Shown: positions 6,031-6,125 of the stretch, one piece after another
How the letters are laid out: every line of letters begins with the position of its first letter
Numbering within the stretch: position 1 is the stretch's first letter
Source of the DNA: Desulfonema limicola
GTDB taxonomy: Bacteria; Desulfobacterota; Desulfobacteria; Desulfobacterales; DYRC01
Length of the DNA: 6,125 nucleotides
NCBI GenBank assembly: GCA_020718925.1
Contig: DYRC01000252.1
Span: 1 to 6,125, forward strand
Reading direction: 5' to 3'
Made by a program: the position numbers and the translations under genes
The notes under the pieces: generated by a model
What the model was told of the DNA's origin: nothing
Databases searched by the model: none
Seen by the model: the letters and a program-made list of their open reading frames with translations, nothing else

Positions 6031-6069
6031 TGTTTTTTTGTTGAAATTAAAGCTCTACTTTGTTATTGA

Positions 6070-6118
6070 GCCTAACACCATGTTCAGTTGCGTAGTCAAC
6101 TGCAACTGAGGGTTAGGC
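6070..6118 (-). other. attC-6, integron recombination site of the upstream cassette
   Basis: Plus-strand layout: GCCTAAC (6070-6076), ACCAT, GTTCAGTTG, loop CGTAGT, CAACTGCAAC, TGAGG, GTTAGGC (6112-6118). Both outer boxes match the RYYYAAC/GTTRRRY consensus exactly and are fully complementary. GTTCAGTTG pairs with CAACTG-c-AAC; the stem bases differ from the other sites (CAGTTG against CAGCGG) but pairing is kept and the extrahelical C is conserved. At 49 bp it is one of the most compact sites here. It ends a cassette that lies beyond the right edge. Confidence 0.87.
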
Positions 6119-6125
6119 TGTCTGT

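Larger units (their letters stand above)
1435..6075 (-). mobile_element. Very large gene cassette A, about 4641 bp, carrying the lipase-type gene
   Basis: Bounded by the inferred crossover points of attC-6 (6075/6076) and attC-5 (1434/1435), with a single gene in cassette orientation that occupies nearly the whole unit. The leader is about 50 nt and the 3' gap about 50 nt, a layout typical of cassettes. The size is far above the usual 0.5-1 kb. No internal attC-like hairpin was noticed by eye within the gene, although a covariance-model scan would be more sensitive. No convincing promoter is visible in the leader. Confidence 0.65.

Noticed and set aside
6031..6069. Promoter inside the lipase cassette leader, using TTTAAT as -10
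   Set aside because: The hexamer at the matching -35 distance falls in the attC core and matches the consensus poorly; one -10-like hexamer in AT-rich DNA is not enough.

Overview
This window looks like a segment of an integron gene-cassette array, read on the minus strand (right to left). Six short imperfect hairpins, each bounded by outer boxes of the form CCTAAC and GTTAGG, have the layout of attC sites: outer R boxes, 5-nt unpaired spacers, inner L boxes with one extrahelical base, and a variable loop. They lie at 103-158, 904-953, 1076-1125, 1258-1307, 1429-1489 and 6070-6118. The extrahelical base sets one orientation for all six, and it matches the strand of both real genes. No integrase gene is in the window, so whether this is a working integron or an orphan attC cluster is unknown.

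Layout in reading order, right to left. (1) attC-6, which ends a cassette lying outside the window. (2) A very large cassette, about 4641 bp (1435-6075), carrying one gene for a secreted multidomain protein: a DUF1566-like N-terminus, Ig-like modules, an LCAT-type alpha/beta-hydrolase (lipase/acyltransferase) domain, FN3, thrombospondin type 3 calcium repeats, a dockerin-like domain and one Calx-beta domain. It ends at attC-5. (3) Three related cassettes of 171, 182 and 172 bp with no convincing gene (910-1434). Each holds the same 87-bp element with a near-consensus sigma70 promoter pointing left. (4) An 801-bp cassette (109-909) with a small PEP-CTERM exosortase-substrate protein whose Shine-Dalgarno sequence abuts the attC core. 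(5) The start of a fourth promoter cassette of the same family (1-108), cut by the window edge.

The most interesting feature is the promoter-cassette family. Cassettes usually lack promoters and depend on the Pc promoter near the integrase. Here a mobile unit seems to consist of only a promoter plus attC. It is present three times in tandem just upstream of the PEP-CTERM gene and again just downstream of it. A 38-bp block covering -35, spacer, -10 and the likely start site is identical in all four copies, while the flanks vary. Its spacer contains a perfect 12-bp palindrome (TTTTCGCGAAAA), which suggests the promoters are regulated.

The organism is probably a Gram-negative bacterium with an exosortase/PEP-CTERM system. 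DUF1566, dockerin-like, TSP3 and Calx-beta modules together with PEP-CTERM are common in Desulfobacterota (Desulfonema-like or magnetotactic multicellular relatives), but this placement is an inference from gene content only. Both proteins are exported, so the array appears to carry surface or secreted functions.
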